From the NCBI GenBank assembly GCA_947476825.1, contig CANJRV010000007.1:1-52787 (forward strand): a DNA stretch of 52,787 nucleotides, given 5' to 3'. Below are positions 40,920 through 50,753 of this stretch, piece after piece. Under the pieces are notes generated by a model. The model was given only the letters and a program-made list of their open reading frames with translations. It did no database searches and was not told where the DNA came from. Position numbers and translations under genes: made by a program. This DNA is from Bacteroidota bacterium (GTDB lineage: Bacteria > Bacteroidota > Bacteroidia > Chitinophagales > Chitinophagaceae). Position 1 is the stretch's first letter; each line of letters begins with the position of its first letter.

Positions 40920-41372
40920 TTATTTTTTAGCAGCCTCTGCTTTCGCTTTCTCATCAGTTGCCCACTTTAGATTGCCTATTCCATATTTATAACTTGGATT
41001 AATGGAAATTGATTTTTTACCAGCTTCTATTGCCTCATCATATTTTTGCAATAGAATTAGTCCAGAACATTTATTACTGTAGGCTATGTAGGAATTTGGA
41101 TTAATTGCAATGGCAGCATCACATAAATCGACGCATTTCTGATAATCTTTTTGATTATAAGCTTCTAAAGAAGCATTAATTAATGCGCTAACCTTCGGAT
41201 CTTGAACTGTTTGAACTGGCGCGGTAGAGTTTTGTGTATCGCCACTTCCAGAATTCTTTTTTGACATGACAAAAAATATCAAAACAGGAATAAGTAATAT
41301 AGCCAGCCACATAATTAATTGTTTCGACTTTGGATTTTCTTTTTCTACGATTTCTGTTTTATTTGTTTCCAT
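40920..41372 (-). CDS. Membrane-anchored TPR protein
   Basis: N-terminal TM and TPR repeats (YNQKDYQKCVDLCDAAIAINPNSYIAYSNKC). Confidence 0.7.
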   Translation of the reverse strand: METNKTEIVEKENPKSKQLIMWLAILLIPVLIFFVMSKKNSGSGDTQNSTAPVQTVQDPKVSALINASLEAYNQKDYQKCVDLCDAAIAINPNSYIAYSNKCSGLILLQKYDEAIEAGKKSISINPSYKYGIGNLKWATDEKAKAEAAKK

Positions 41373-41556
41373 TTTAATACTATTTAAGATTTTGCTCGGC
41401 AAATTTAAATAAATTTGTCTAAAAAAAAATTATTGTACTTGACAATCTATATTCAATACTTTTTTTAATATTGCAAATTCTATTTTAAACTGGCTCGTGC
41501 ACATTTTGCAATTCAGTTCAAAGGGCTTATCATTGTAAGAATATTAAATTATTATC

Positions 41557-42276
41557 ATGAAAATAGCTGTAATAGTTCCAGCGTATAATGAAGAAAATGC
41601 AATCGCTTCAGTAGTTAGCGATATTAACAATTATGCAAAATCAACTGCACTAAATATCACAGTCATCGTAGTAAACGATTGTTCAACAGACAATACAAAA
41701 AATATAATTGCCAAATTAAAATGTGTAGCATTGAATCTTCCTATAAATCTTGGTATTGGTGGCGCTGTTCAAACTGGTTATAAATACGCCTATGAAAACA
41801 ACTTTGATTACGCCATACAAATTGATGGTGATGGGCAACATCCGGCATCCGAAATCTCTAAATTGTTAGCTGCTGCGGTTCATGAGGGTTTTGATGTAGT
41901 GATTGGCTCTAGATTTATTGCCAAAGAGGGTTTCCAATCTTCTGCGATTCGACGATTTGGAATTCAATATTTCAAATGGCTAAACCGTTTTCTAGTCAAT
42001 ATTATTATTCACGATTGCACCTCTGGCTATCGATTAATCAATAGAAAAGCTTTAAAAATAGTGAAGAACTATTACCCAGATGAGTATCCTGAGCCAGAAT
42101 CCATTATTGTGTATTCTTTGAACCGTTTAAAAATAAAAGAAGTTCCGGTTATTATGAAGGAAAGGCAGGGAGGGGTTTCGTCTATCGGCACTTTCTCTTC
42201 TTTCTATTACATGCTAAAAGTAACATTAGCAATATTATTTACTTTCTTGCGAATAAAATTTAAAAAAGGAAATTAA
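41557..42276 (+). CDS. Glycosyltransferase family 2
   Basis: VIVPAYNEENAIASVV; VVNDCSTDNT; NLGIGGAVQTGYKYA; QIDGDGQHP. Confidence 0.93.
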   Translation: MKIAVIVPAYNEENAIASVVSDINNYAKSTALNITVIVVNDCSTDNTKNIIAKLKCVALNLPINLGIGGAVQTGYKYAYENNFDYAIQIDGDGQHPASEISKLLAAAVHEGFDVVIGSRFIAKEGFQSSAIRRFGIQYFKWLNRFLVNIIIHDCTSGYRLINRKALKIVKNYYPDEYPEPESIIVYSLNRLKIKEVPVIMKERQGGVSSIGTFSSFYYMLKVTLAILFTFLRIKFKKGN

Positions 42277-42305
42277 AATTATTTATATTCATCAAAATTA
42301 GTTTC

Positions 42306-42653
42306 ATGGAAAAAATACAAATTATTACAATCGGATTAAGCTTACTCTTTCTTATTTTCGTTGTACGACTTATTATTACAGGAAAACTTCGAGAAGAATA
42401 TTCTATCGTCTGGATTATTTCTACTACAATTTTAGTTGTATTCTCTTTTTGGAGAAAAGGGTTAGATGTGGTTTCTCATATTATGGGAATTTATTCTCCA
42501 CCGAATCTAGTATTTACTGTTGCCATTTTTATGATTTTTATATATTTGCTACATTTAAGTCTAATTGTATCCAAATTACAATCACAAAACAAACAAATGG
42601 GGCAAGAATTTGCTCTATTAAAACAAAAGCTAGAGAAAAATAAAGATGAATGA
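42306..42653 (+). CDS. DUF2304 domain membrane protein
   Basis: Three TM helices, REEYSIVWIISTTILVVFSFW; adjacent to GT2 as is typical of DUF2304. Confidence 0.8.
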   Translation: MEKIQIITIGLSLLFLIFVVRLIITGKLREEYSIVWIISTTILVVFSFWRKGLDVVSHIMGIYSPPNLVFTVAIFMIFIYLLHLSLIVSKLQSQNKQMGQEFALLKQKLEKNKDE

Positions 42654-43056
42654 TTTTTCATTACGACAGGAAGCTCAAGTTTATGGAAAATACTTTTTAC
42701 ATAAGTTGCCTAATGAGCAGACCATAGAAATATACGCACAAACAAATCCACATAAAACATCTTCTGCCAGCTCGAATGACCAAAAAATAATTCATTTTGC
42801 ACTTCATCATCCATGGAGTATTGGCTTTCTAGATGCCGCACAAGCCCTTGTAAAATCAGATTCCGAATTGAGAAAAAGACTCTATTTTATGTTCGCCATT
42901 TTGGAATCTAGACCAGAATATTGCTCTTTATTTTTACCAACAAAAAGAAATTGGCTATACTTATTTTTCATCTTTTATAGTGGTGCTAGGAGCGTTTTCA
43001 AAGCATTTTTTGGTATCCTTCTATTAAAAATAATTACACGACATGGAAATTCTTGA
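42646..43056 (+). CDS. Unknown 136-aa protein, possible small partner of GMC oxidoreductase
   Basis: Start overlaps DUF2304 gene; stop overlaps oxidoreductase start; C-terminal hydrophobic helices. Confidence 0.6.
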   Translation: MNDFSLRQEAQVYGKYFLHKLPNEQTIEIYAQTNPHKTSSASSNDQKIIHFALHHPWSIGFLDAAQALVKSDSELRKRLYFMFAILESRPEYCSLFLPTKRNWLYLFFIFYSGARSVFKAFFGILLLKIITRHGNS

Positions 43057-44656
43057 TTATGTAGTAATAGGCTCTGGATGTACGGGTGCAATGGCGGCAC
43101 AAACACTTGTTGAATCAGGTGTTCATGTTACTTTACTAGATGCAGGTGCAGATGAAAGCAAGTACTCTTCAATTATCCCAGACAAGGATTATTTGAGCAT
43201 TCGTGAAACAGAACAAGAACAGCATCGCTATTTAATTGGCGATAAGGGAGAAGGAATTGCATGGGGCGGCATTAAAACAGGCGAGCATCTTACTCCAGCT
43301 CGCAAACATATTTTAAAATGGGTGGAGAATTTATTACCAATTGAATCTAACACATTTTTCCCAATGGAAAGCCTCGCTTATGGCGGCCTGGGGTGCGCTT
43401 GGGGTTTAGGTTGTTGTCAATTTTCAGATGTAGAGTTAAATGCAGTTGGATTAAATAAATTTGACATGCAAAATGCCTATAATATCGTTGCAAATCGCAT
43501 TGGTATTTGCGGTGCTCAGGATGATGCATCTCCCTATACTATTGGAGAACTAAAGGATTTCCAATCCGCTCCAGCTATGGATAGGAATCATCGCCTTTTG
43601 TATCAAAATTATCAAAAGAAACAAAAAACATTTGCAAAAAATGGCTTTTACATGGGAAGACCTGGATTAGCATTGCTTACTCAAGCTCAAGATAATAGAA
43701 AAGCATATGCCTATAAAGACATGGATTTTTATTCTGACAATGACGAAAGTGCATACCGACCTTGGATAACCATTAACAGACTTAAAAAAGAAAATAATTT
43801 CCAATATATCAATGGATTACTGATCCTCAAATTCAAAGAACAGACAGACCATATAGATATACATGCCTTAGAAATAGAAACCAATACAATCAAAATATTT
43901 CATTGTAAAAAATTAATTCTTGCACCTGGCGTGTTAGGCAGTGCTCGCATCGTTCTGCGTTCATTTGAAGAACAACATAAAACCCTTCCCATTTTAACGA
44001 ACGCCTATTCTTATATTCCATGTTTACAACCTGCCATGTTTGGCAAAGAAGCAGAGAAAAACAAATTAGGGTTTGCCCAACTATCGATATTTCATAATGA
44101 AAATGGAAACAATATGGATGTGGCGATGGGTTCTATTTATAGCTACCAATCCTTAATGTTATTCCGTATAATAAAAGAAGCCCCATTAAATTTTGCGGAT
44201 GCTCGTATTATTATGCGTTATTTAATGTCAGGAATTTTAATTATGGGCTTGCACCACCCTGAAACTAAAAGTGCCACAAAATATGTAGAATTAATACACG
44301 ATGCTAATTCTATAACAGGAGACAAATTGAAAATTAATTATGTGCTTGACGATATTGAAAAAAATAAAATATCCGCACGCGAAAAAAAATTCAAATCTCA
44401 TTTAAGAGCATTAGGTGCTTATGCGATTAAAAGTATTAATCCAGGTTCTGGTTCAAGCATTCATTATGCAGGGTCTTTGCCAATGGAAACATCTGGAAAT
44501 TTATTCACTACACTCCCAAATGGCAAATTAGCTGGCACCAAAAATGTATTCATTGCAGATGGATCTGGCTTCAATTATTTACCTGCTAAAAGTCTTACAT
44601 GGTCCCTTATGGCGAATGCTCATTTAACCGCACTAAACTCCCTCAAAAATGAATAA
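43043..44656 (+). CDS. GMC-type FAD-dependent oxidoreductase
   Basis: VIGSGCTGAMAAQTLVESGVHVTLLDAG; LAPGVLGSARIVLRS; HYAGSLPM...NVFIADGSGFNYLPAKSLTWSLMANAH. Confidence 0.85.
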   Translation: MEILDYVVIGSGCTGAMAAQTLVESGVHVTLLDAGADESKYSSIIPDKDYLSIRETEQEQHRYLIGDKGEGIAWGGIKTGEHLTPARKHILKWVENLLPIESNTFFPMESLAYGGLGCAWGLGCCQFSDVELNAVGLNKFDMQNAYNIVANRIGICGAQDDASPYTIGELKDFQSAPAMDRNHRLLYQNYQKKQKTFAKNGFYMGRPGLALLTQAQDNRKAYAYKDMDFYSDNDESAYRPWITINRLKKENNFQYINGLLILKFKEQTDHIDIHALEIETNTIKIFHCKKLILAPGVLGSARIVLRSFEEQHKTLPILTNAYSYIPCLQPAMFGKEAEKNKLGFAQLSIFHNENGNNMDVAMGSIYSYQSLMLFRIIKEAPLNFADARIIMRYLMSGILIMGLHHPETKSATKYVELIHDANSITGDKLKINYVLDDIEKNKISAREKKFKSHLRALGAYAIKSINPGSGSSIHYAGSLPMETSGNLFTTLPNGKLAGTKNVFIADGSGFNYLPAKSLTWSLMANAHLTALNSLKNE

Positions 44657-45512
44657 AACAATAATCATTACTGGTGCAGGAGGTTTTATCGGAGCATGCT
44701 TAGTAAATCATTTTCTATCTTCGGGTTGGAAAGTAAAAGCCCTTGTGCATCGACTGCCAACCACTGGTCTACCGCATGTTGAATATATTGCTTACAACAT
44801 GATGCAAATACCAGATGAAAGTATCTTTCAAGAAGTGGATGCCCTTGTTCATTGTGCTTATGTAAGATTTGAAAAAAATAAGAACGCAGATGAAATCAAT
44901 TTTAATGGAACAAAAACCTTGATAGATCAATGCAGAAAGTGGCGAATTAAAATGATTTTTTTATCTTCTCTTTCTGCTCATAAAAATGCTCTATCCCATT
45001 ACGGAAGAAGTAAATTACAATGCGAACAACTATTTGATTTAGGTGAGGAAGTGGTTCTTAATACAGGTTTAGTAATAGGTAAGAACGGTTTATTTGGCGA
45101 AATGTTAAACCGTATGAACCATTCCCGTTTCTTCCCTTTGCTTGATGGAGGAAAACAAAAGGTACAATCCATTTTCATGGAAGATTTATTCTCTATTCTT
45201 GATGCGATTCTAGCTAGAAACTTATCTGGCAAATATTGTATTGCAGAACCAAAACCAATTACTTTAAAAGAATTTTATTCCGAACTTGCAAATCAATTAC
45301 ATAAAAAAATTACATTTGTTTCTATTCCTTTACAATGGATGTATGTGGTGTGCAAATTAGTGGAGAAATTGCATATCCCATTCCCAGTAACTACTGACAA
45401 TCTGTTGGGATTAAAACAAATGACTACATTTGAAACCAAAGAAGACCTATTGAATTTAGGAATAACTATTAAAAATTATAAAGAGAGTTTTCAATCATTA
45501 TTAAAATATTAA
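44649..45512 (+). CDS. NAD-dependent epimerase/dehydratase (extended SDR)
   Basis: IITGAGGFIGACLVNHFL; YGRSKLQCEQL. Confidence 0.9.
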   Translation: MNKTIIITGAGGFIGACLVNHFLSSGWKVKALVHRLPTTGLPHVEYIAYNMMQIPDESIFQEVDALVHCAYVRFEKNKNADEINFNGTKTLIDQCRKWRIKMIFLSSLSAHKNALSHYGRSKLQCEQLFDLGEEVVLNTGLVIGKNGLFGEMLNRMNHSRFFPLLDGGKQKVQSIFMEDLFSILDAILARNLSGKYCIAEPKPITLKEFYSELANQLHKKITFVSIPLQWMYVVCKLVEKLHIPFPVTTDNLLGLKQMTTFETKEDLLNLGITIKNYKESFQSLLKY

Positions 45513-45515
45513 ACG

Positions 45516-46318
45516 ATGTCATTATTTATAAAAATTAGAGATTTTTTGAAAGAACCGAGGCTTGCTGGAGTAGATCCAGATAGCGATGAAATGCTTGTTG
45601 TTCATAGCAAAATATTATATGAAAAACCAATGATGCGGGAAGTTTTTGAGAAATTTTATGATACTTGTATTGCATTGGATAATCAATATTTTGGCGATAG
45701 CAAAGGACAACGAATAGAAATTGGTGCTGGCGTAAGTTTTTTCAAAAAAAAATATCCTGAAATTATTTCTACAGATATTAAACATGCCGATAATCTGGAT
45801 ATGGTAGTTGATGCGCAAAATATGCCTTTTGAGAATAATAGTATACGAGCAATTTATGGTATCAATTGTTTCCACCATTTACCAAACCCTAACCTTTTTT
45901 TTAAAGAATTAGAACGCACTCTAGATAAAGGTTGCGGTGTGTTTTAATTGACCCTTATTATGGTTTTACAGCTAGTCGATTTTATAAAAAAATATTTAAT
46001 TCCGAAGTATTTGATATGGATCAAAAAGAATGGGCGAATGAATCACTTGGATTTATGAATGGAGCTAATCAAGCACTTTCCTATATTGTATTTCAACGAG
46101 ATAAAAAAAAATGGGAAAGCATGTATCCTAACTTAGAAATTGTACTGCAAAAACCTCTAAATAATTACTTGCAGTATTTGTTCGCTGGCGGATTAAATTT
46201 CAGACAATTACTTCCTTCCTTTTTTTCTCCAATAATTAAATTCTTTGAATTTATTTTTATTCCAATTCGTTCTATTTTTGCCTTGCATCATATTATTGTG
46301 ATTCGCAAAAAAAAATGA
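45516..46318 (+). pseudogene. Class I SAM-dependent methyltransferase with frameshift near 45935 (real or sequencing error)
   Basis: Frame 1 IEIGAGVSFFKKKYPEIISTDI...NCFHHLPNPNLFFKELERTLDKG; continues in another frame as CVLIDPYYGFTASRFYKKIF. Confidence 0.75.
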
Positions 46319-46523
46319 ATTGAAATTTAATCCCATAATTAGGCGAATATTCTGCATAGCTTATAATTCTGCTATTTATTCAAAGCTGAAGTCCAATTTG
46401 ATGGATAGGTATAGATTTATGGAAATACAATATTGAAGATCACAAAGAATACAATTTGAAGGGGAAGGTGTAAATTACACCGATTCAATATGCATCCTTA
46501 AATAACATCCGTATCCATTACAC

Positions 46524-48005
46524 ATGCGCAAAATTTTAGTTTCGGCACTTTTATTGACTCTTATTTCATTCACGTATTTTGAAACGAGACAACAATTATT
46601 ACATGAACAATTAGAATTATTTGGAGATTTTTTCACCGAATTAGATAAAAATTATGTGGACACTGTAGATATACAGCATTTAATGAAAGCCACTATGAAA
46701 AAAACAGTTGCTGAATTAGATTCCTATTCTGGTTATTATGATAAAATAGAGAATGACAAAAGAAATAATGATTGGAAAGGAATTCTATTTGCAGGGATTG
46801 GATCAAGTATCAATCCATCAGATAGTGGTGCGACCATTGCATACCCATATACCGATATGCCTGCAATGAAAGCGGGATTACGTACAGGTGATTTGATTCT
46901 AGAAATAAATAAAAAAAACGTACAGCATTTGGTTTTCGATTCTATTATTAAACAACTGAAAGGTCTTGAAGGCGATAGTTTGCAACTCACCATCAAAAGA
47001 CCATATGTAAACCAAAAGTTGAATTTCAATATTGTTAGGCAAACAATTATTCAAAACACAGTTCCACTTTATTTCCTAGAAAATGATAGTACAGGCTATA
47101 TTCAATTAAGCCAATTTTTACGCAGTACTTCTAAACAATTTAAGAAAATATTTACCGAGTTAAAATCAAAAGGTATGAAACGATTAATTCTTGATCTAAG
47201 AGGTAATATTGGTGGCTTGGTAGATGAATGCACCTCTACCATAAGTACATTCTTACCACTGAACTCTTTAGTTTGTAGTTTAAAAATGAAAGATAGTACG
47301 CAAAATTATGCTTATAGAACAACAGAAGTCCCTATTGATACGGTGATGCCTATCATCACATTGATAGACAAAAAAACTATTTCTTCTGGGGAAATTTTCT
47401 CCGGCTGTTTGCAGGATCAAAAAAGGGCGATTCTTGTTGGCGAAACAACATTTGGCAAAGGACTTGTGCAAACAACGCATATTCTAAAAAATGGATCTTG
47501 TTTATATATTACTTCTGCGCATTATTATACGCCATCTGGAAAATACATTGGTAAAAAAGGAGTTGATCCAGATATTAAGTGCAATACAAAAGATAGCATT
47601 CCTAATCTTGTTCAGGCAATTATCCAATCGCAAATTATTGTACATTATTGTATCCAATATAGAAGTTTGCAATCTGAAAATTACCCTACAGACAAGAATA
47701 GTTTTTATAGTTCTTTTAATTCCTTTTATGCATCTAAATTAAATTCCATTCATTTGCCGGAAGAAGATTATTTACCAAAACTTTCTACATATAAGGCAAC
47801 AGAAAATCTAAAAAAAGAAATTACATCCTACAAAAAGCAATTACCTCTCAGATTCAAAAACGAAATTCAAATAGAATTAAAAAAGGAACTTCTCAAACAA
47901 AATTACCATTATACGGAAGCAGGAAAACTCCACTTTGAACATTCCGCTGTTTATTCTTTTCTAGAGAAAAAGGGTTGGGTCAACACAAAATTGAAATTTA
48001 AATAA
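46524..48005 (+). CDS. S41 family (C-terminal processing) peptidase with PDZ domain
   Basis: PDZ MKAGLRTGDLILEINKKNV; LDLRGNIGGLVDECTS; KKTISSGEIFSG; TFGKGLVQ. Confidence 0.9.
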   Translation: MRKILVSALLLTLISFTYFETRQQLLHEQLELFGDFFTELDKNYVDTVDIQHLMKATMKKTVAELDSYSGYYDKIENDKRNNDWKGILFAGIGSSINPSDSGATIAYPYTDMPAMKAGLRTGDLILEINKKNVQHLVFDSIIKQLKGLEGDSLQLTIKRPYVNQKLNFNIVRQTIIQNTVPLYFLENDSTGYIQLSQFLRSTSKQFKKIFTELKSKGMKRLILDLRGNIGGLVDECTSTISTFLPLNSLVCSLKMKDSTQNYAYRTTEVPIDTVMPIITLIDKKTISSGEIFSGCLQDQKRAILVGETTFGKGLVQTTHILKNGSCLYITSAHYYTPSGKYIGKKGVDPDIKCNTKDSIPNLVQAIIQSQIIVHYCIQYRSLQSENYPTDKNSFYSSFNSFYASKLNSIHLPEEDYLPKLSTYKATENLKKEITSYKKQLPLRFKNEIQIELKKELLKQNYHYTEAGKLHFEHSAVYSFLEKKGWVNTKLKFK

Positions 48006-48210
48006 GAACAACTTTCCATTTAACATCTTCAGCAAACACGATAAAATTCACGATAGAATAATGACAAGGCAAATTATTATTCTGCAAAATGGTCCATAAT
48101 AATCAATTGCTGATTACAATTTTCCGCTGCAATTTCAGTCAACATAATTAAATTGAGCCTAATTATAGTGAACTCAAAAGCCACATTGCATAGTTGATAA
48201 TTCGGATTAA

Positions 48211-50604
48211 CTATTTAAATGCCTTTGCACCTTCATAAGAAGCATGTAAATTATTTTTGAGCAGTTGATTATTCGGATTAACTTTCAATCCTTTCTCACC
48301 AGCCTCAATTGCTTTATCCCATTCAGACAACATATTATAAGAAGCGCAAATATTATTATAAGCCGCATCATTAGGCCCTTTTTGGAGTATTTTCTCGGCT
48401 ACTTCAATACACTGTCTATATTGCTTCATATTAAAATACTCCAAACTTAAATCTATTAAATTGTCTACTGTTGGATTTTGTTGCATTAAATTTTGAAGTT
48501 TTGTCCCTTTACTCTTTCTATTAAAAGCATCCGTTAAGTTATTTTTTGCTAGCTGATTATTTGGATCTATTTGTGTAGCTTTTTGTCCAGCAATAATTGC
48601 TGCATCATAATTGCCAAGGATATTATTAGCGGAACAGATATTATTATAGGCTTCAGCAAAATTAGGTTTAATCTGAAGGGCTTTTTCACAAGCTGTAATA
48701 CACTTTTCAAATTCATTCTGATTATAATAGATTAAACTTAAATCTAAATATTTTTCAGCAGTAGGTGCTTTCAAAATCTCATCCTCTTGCATATCCGTTT
48801 CACTTTTTCTTAATCTACTTGCCACCAAAAATCTAGTTGCTTCTGCGTCACCTGGTACTATTTCCAATGTCTTTTGTGCAAGTTCTCCCAACTTATCCCA
48901 TTGTTTTGTATTCTGATAAATTGAACACAATAAACTTCTGGAGTATATATAACCAGGCATTATTTCCAGACTTCTTTTTAATAAATTGATGGCTTCAGCA
49001 GTTTGTGAGTGATTATTCAGAAATTTAGCATAATGATAATAAGGCGTAGGAAAGGTAGGTCCAATTTCAAGAGCCTTTTTAAAGTGAAATTCTGCTTTCA
49101 CATCATCATGCAAAAATGCTTTAACAATCCCCAAATTTGTGTTAACTGCCCAATACCAAGGCTTCATATTGTAGGACATTGTAAAATACTTTTCTGCCTC
49201 CTTGTAATTATTTGCTCTTAAAAAAGTAAGTCCATAATTCATTAATCCTCTAGAATTTTTAGGACTTTTTATAGTAACATCTTGCCACAAAGTAGAGTCA
49301 GATTTCCATACTTCATTTCGTTGGATAGTCCCATAAGCATATCCACATAAAACTAATAAAACAACTAGCATTAAACCGCGCTCATACTGCTTAATTTCCA
49401 CAATATTTTTCATTAAATCTTCAATTAGTATACAAAGAGACCAACAGACACTAATGACCAAACCTACATAAGGATAGAAAATACGATGATCATTTAATAC
49501 TTCCGTAAGTGGAATAATACTAGAAGTAGGAATTAGTGCAATAAAAAACCAAAGTATACCAAAAGAAACTGGTCTCCATTTAGAGGTTTGGGATGTCTTG
49601 TAGGCAATAAAAAGCATCGCAAGTATAAACGCGCTCCCAACCAAAAGTCGAATATCCCAAGGGCTTTCCAACAGCGCCCAATCCGTATCAGCGCTTAATT
49701 CTAGAGGCAAAAATAAAGTGATAAAATAATGAAGAATGACGAAAGGTTGCGTCATCAGGTATTGCCATCTTGAAATATCACCGACATAAAAAGTGTCTGG
49801 CTTCATTTTCTCTGTGATGGCGTAGATGATACCACAAAAAACAAATGCAGGAATAATCGATTTAAGGATGGGGAATATCAAATGTCTATTTTCCTTTTTA
49901 AAAAAGGAAGGAATACTCAGTTGATATTCAAATAGTAGAACATAAAAGAAGAATAATGGCGCAAACATCACAGCAGTTGGTTTCGCTAATCCGCCTATTG
50001 CTATGGGCAATAAATACAAGTAAGTCTTTTTGGATAATGGCGAATATTGATATAATACAAAACTTAGAATTACAAAAAAAGTAGATTGCAAATCTGAACG
50101 CGCGATGATATAATTAATCGTTTCTGCATTAGCAGGATGTAATAGATACCAAGCAACGGCAAAAGCAGCAACATAAAAATTCCATTTACCCGGGTAGGAT
50201 AAATTAAAAATTTTTGACATAAAGTAAAACATCAATATTCCTTGTAGTAGAAAAAGAATAAATGAGGAAAGATGAAAATAAAATAAATTAAATCCATTTC
50301 CCATCCAGTAATCTAATGCAAGTGAACTACTAACGATTGGTCGGTACTGCTGATTAATCGGAATTGTACTAAAAGTTGTAGCATCTTTAAAAAAGAGCGG
50401 AATATTATTTATACTCTGAATAAACAAATTATTTTCTATGGTATGAGAATCATCAAAGTGAAATGCATTCTGGAAGTGATTTCGATAGGTAAATGTTACA
50501 CTACAAATAAGTAAAATAAAAAAAATAGGGGTTCTCCATTTCAATAAAGTATTATGCATCTGCTCAGTCATATAAATTAATTTAATTGAGCGTAAATGTA
50601 ACAT
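48211..50604 (-). CDS. TMTC/GT-C-like multipass membrane protein with C-terminal TPR repeats
   Basis: Multiple TM helices; HPANAETINYIIARSDLQSTFFVILSF; C-terminal TPRs. Confidence 0.75.
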   Translation of the reverse strand: MLHLRSIKLIYMTEQMHNTLLKWRTPIFFILLICSVTFTYRNHFQNAFHFDDSHTIENNLFIQSINNIPLFFKDATTFSTIPINQQYRPIVSSSLALDYWMGNGFNLFYFHLSSFILFLLQGILMFYFMSKIFNLSYPGKWNFYVAAFAVAWYLLHPANAETINYIIARSDLQSTFFVILSFVLYQYSPLSKKTYLYLLPIAIGGLAKPTAVMFAPLFFFYVLLFEYQLSIPSFFKKENRHLIFPILKSIIPAFVFCGIIYAITEKMKPDTFYVGDISRWQYLMTQPFVILHYFITLFLPLELSADTDWALLESPWDIRLLVGSAFILAMLFIAYKTSQTSKWRPVSFGILWFFIALIPTSSIIPLTEVLNDHRIFYPYVGLVISVCWSLCILIEDLMKNIVEIKQYERGLMLVVLLVLCGYAYGTIQRNEVWKSDSTLWQDVTIKSPKNSRGLMNYGLTFLRANNYKEAEKYFTMSYNMKPWYWAVNTNLGIVKAFLHDDVKAEFHFKKALEIGPTFPTPYYHYAKFLNNHSQTAEAINLLKRSLEIMPGYIYSRSLLCSIYQNTKQWDKLGELAQKTLEIVPGDAEATRFLVASRLRKSETDMQEDEILKAPTAEKYLDLSLIYYNQNEFEKCITACEKALQIKPNFAEAYNNICSANNILGNYDAAIIAGQKATQIDPNNQLAKNNLTDAFNRKSKGTKLQNLMQQNPTVDNLIDLSLEYFNMKQYRQCIEVAEKILQKGPNDAAYNNICASYNMLSEWDKAIEAGEKGLKVNPNNQLLKNNLHASYEGAKAFK

Positions 50605-50753
50605 ATTAGTCCATAAAACAAAAATCCGAATCCACTAATGATAGGACTTTCATTATAAATTATTACAAAAATTCACATCTCAAAATTGCAATGAACTTAC
50701 ATAATAGGCTCTGTGAACATTTAATGTATCTGAAAATTCTATATTAACCTTTT

